Source of the DNA: Cohnella thailandensis
Lineage (GTDB): Bacteria > Bacillota > Bacilli > Paenibacillales > Paenibacillaceae
Reading direction: 5' to 3'
NCBI RefSeq assembly: GCF_014212135.1
Contig: NZ_JACJVQ010000016.1
Span: 1 to 64,000 of the forward strand
DNA: 64,000 bases
The notes beneath the pieces are model-generated. The model did no database searches. It had not been told where the DNA came from and saw nothing but the letters and a program-made list of their open reading frames with translations. Of the stretch, positions 63,662 through 64,000 are shown one piece after another. Numbering within the stretch: position 1 is the first letter of the stretch; the number at the start of each line of letters is the position of its first letter. Both the position numbers and the translations under genes were made by a program.

Positions 63662-64000
63662 ATGAAGAGGAAGAAGGGTCTACTGTTGGCAACGTTGGCC
63701 GTCGTTCTGCTTTTATCGGCTTGTTCGGGGGGCAACGGCGGCGGCAACGCAAGCGAGAGCGCGGATTCGGGCGGAGCTTCGAGCCCTGCCGAATCCGGCA
63801 AGAAAACGAAGGTTGTTCTGCTCGTTCCAGGCAATCTTGGCGACAAGTCGTTCTTCGACGCGGCGAACCGGGGAATGGATTTGCTGAAGGAGCAGCTCGG
63901 CGCGGAGACGAAGGTGATCGAGATGGGTACCGACAAGACGAAGTGGGAGCCGACGGTCAACGATATCGCTTCGCAGGATTGGGACTTCATCCTATCCGGG
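63662..64000 (+). CDS. BMP-family (PnrA/Med-like) ABC transporter substrate-binding lipoprotein, partial
   Basis: Only the first 113 codons are in the window; the gene continues past 64000. ATG follows GGGGGAGTGATCGGG. The signal peptide has lipobox LLLSACSG, followed by a Gly/Ser/Glu tether and the start of a BMP-type fold (KVVLLVPGNLGDKSFFDAANRGMDLL). Family members bind nucleosides or, in some groups, sugars. The AraC regulator upstream favours a sugar-type import operon, but the rest of the gene and its partners are needed to decide. Confidence 0.82.
   Translation, partial: MKRKKGLLLATLAVVLLLSACSGGNGGGNASESADSGGASSPAESGKKTKVVLLVPGNLGDKSFFDAANRGMDLLKEQLGAETKVIEMGTDKTKWEPTVNDIASQDWDFILSG

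Overview
The window looks like a piece of chromosome from a GC-rich member of the Paenibacillaceae (Paenibacillus or Cohnella type). Pointers are a purEKBCSQLFMNHD operon led by a guanine riboswitch, Lpl-type oligosaccharide transport with YesM/YesN-like two-component control, a YclNOPQ-type siderophore system, YerB, an S-layer-anchored giant protein, many glycoside hydrolases, and CcpA-, Fur- and PurR-like sites. I saw no rRNA, tRNA, insertion sequence, phage or CRISPR locus.

Layout. 1-424: tandem 51-bp repeat array running off the left edge. 0.5-12.3 kb: an oligosaccharide locus with a cytosolic GH3 enzyme (minus strand), histidine kinase, AraC-type response regulator, two permeases, a binding lipoprotein and a GH1 beta-glucosidase. 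12.4-26.9 kb: the complete de novo purine operon from PRPP to IMP, with a PurBox pair, a promoter and a guanine riboswitch in front, and two 51-bp-type repeat blocks inside the operon (purB/purC and purN/purH). 26.9-28.9 kb: a 39-residue membrane protein, an alpha/beta hydrolase and a 0.9-kb repeat-filled gap. 29-41.3 kb: an alpha-glucan locus with a GH15 enzyme and LacI regulator (minus), an MdxEFG-like maltodextrin importer, a lipoprotein amylase, a second LacI regulator and a secreted CGTase-like enzyme. 41.4-42.3 kb: a further exact 51-bp array and two small membrane proteins. 42.3-48.2 kb: a Fur-controlled iron locus (AraC regulator with a binding-protein domain, YclNOPQ-like transporter, heme-monooxygenase-like protein). 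48.2-51.7 kb: LacI/MFS divergent pair and a TetR regulator. 51.9-56.9 kb: a 1645-residue RCC1/Ig-like/SLH surface protein. 57-64 kb: cyclomaltodextrinase, YerB lipoprotein, a GH4 alpha-galactosidase/alpha-glucosidase flanked by two AraC regulators, and the start of a BMP-family lipoprotein.

How it fits together. Most genes outside the purine operon describe a cell that breaks down plant and starch polysaccharides outside the wall, imports the oligosaccharides by ABC transporters and hydrolyses them inside, each module having its own regulator.

The most unusual signal is not a gene. At least six intergenic blocks consist of tandem units stepping by 51 bp, or close to it (49-55 bp), although their sequences differ from block to block. 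Three blocks have an exact 51-bp step with stem-loop cores, and two lie inside the transcribed purine operon. I do not recognise this as a named element family.
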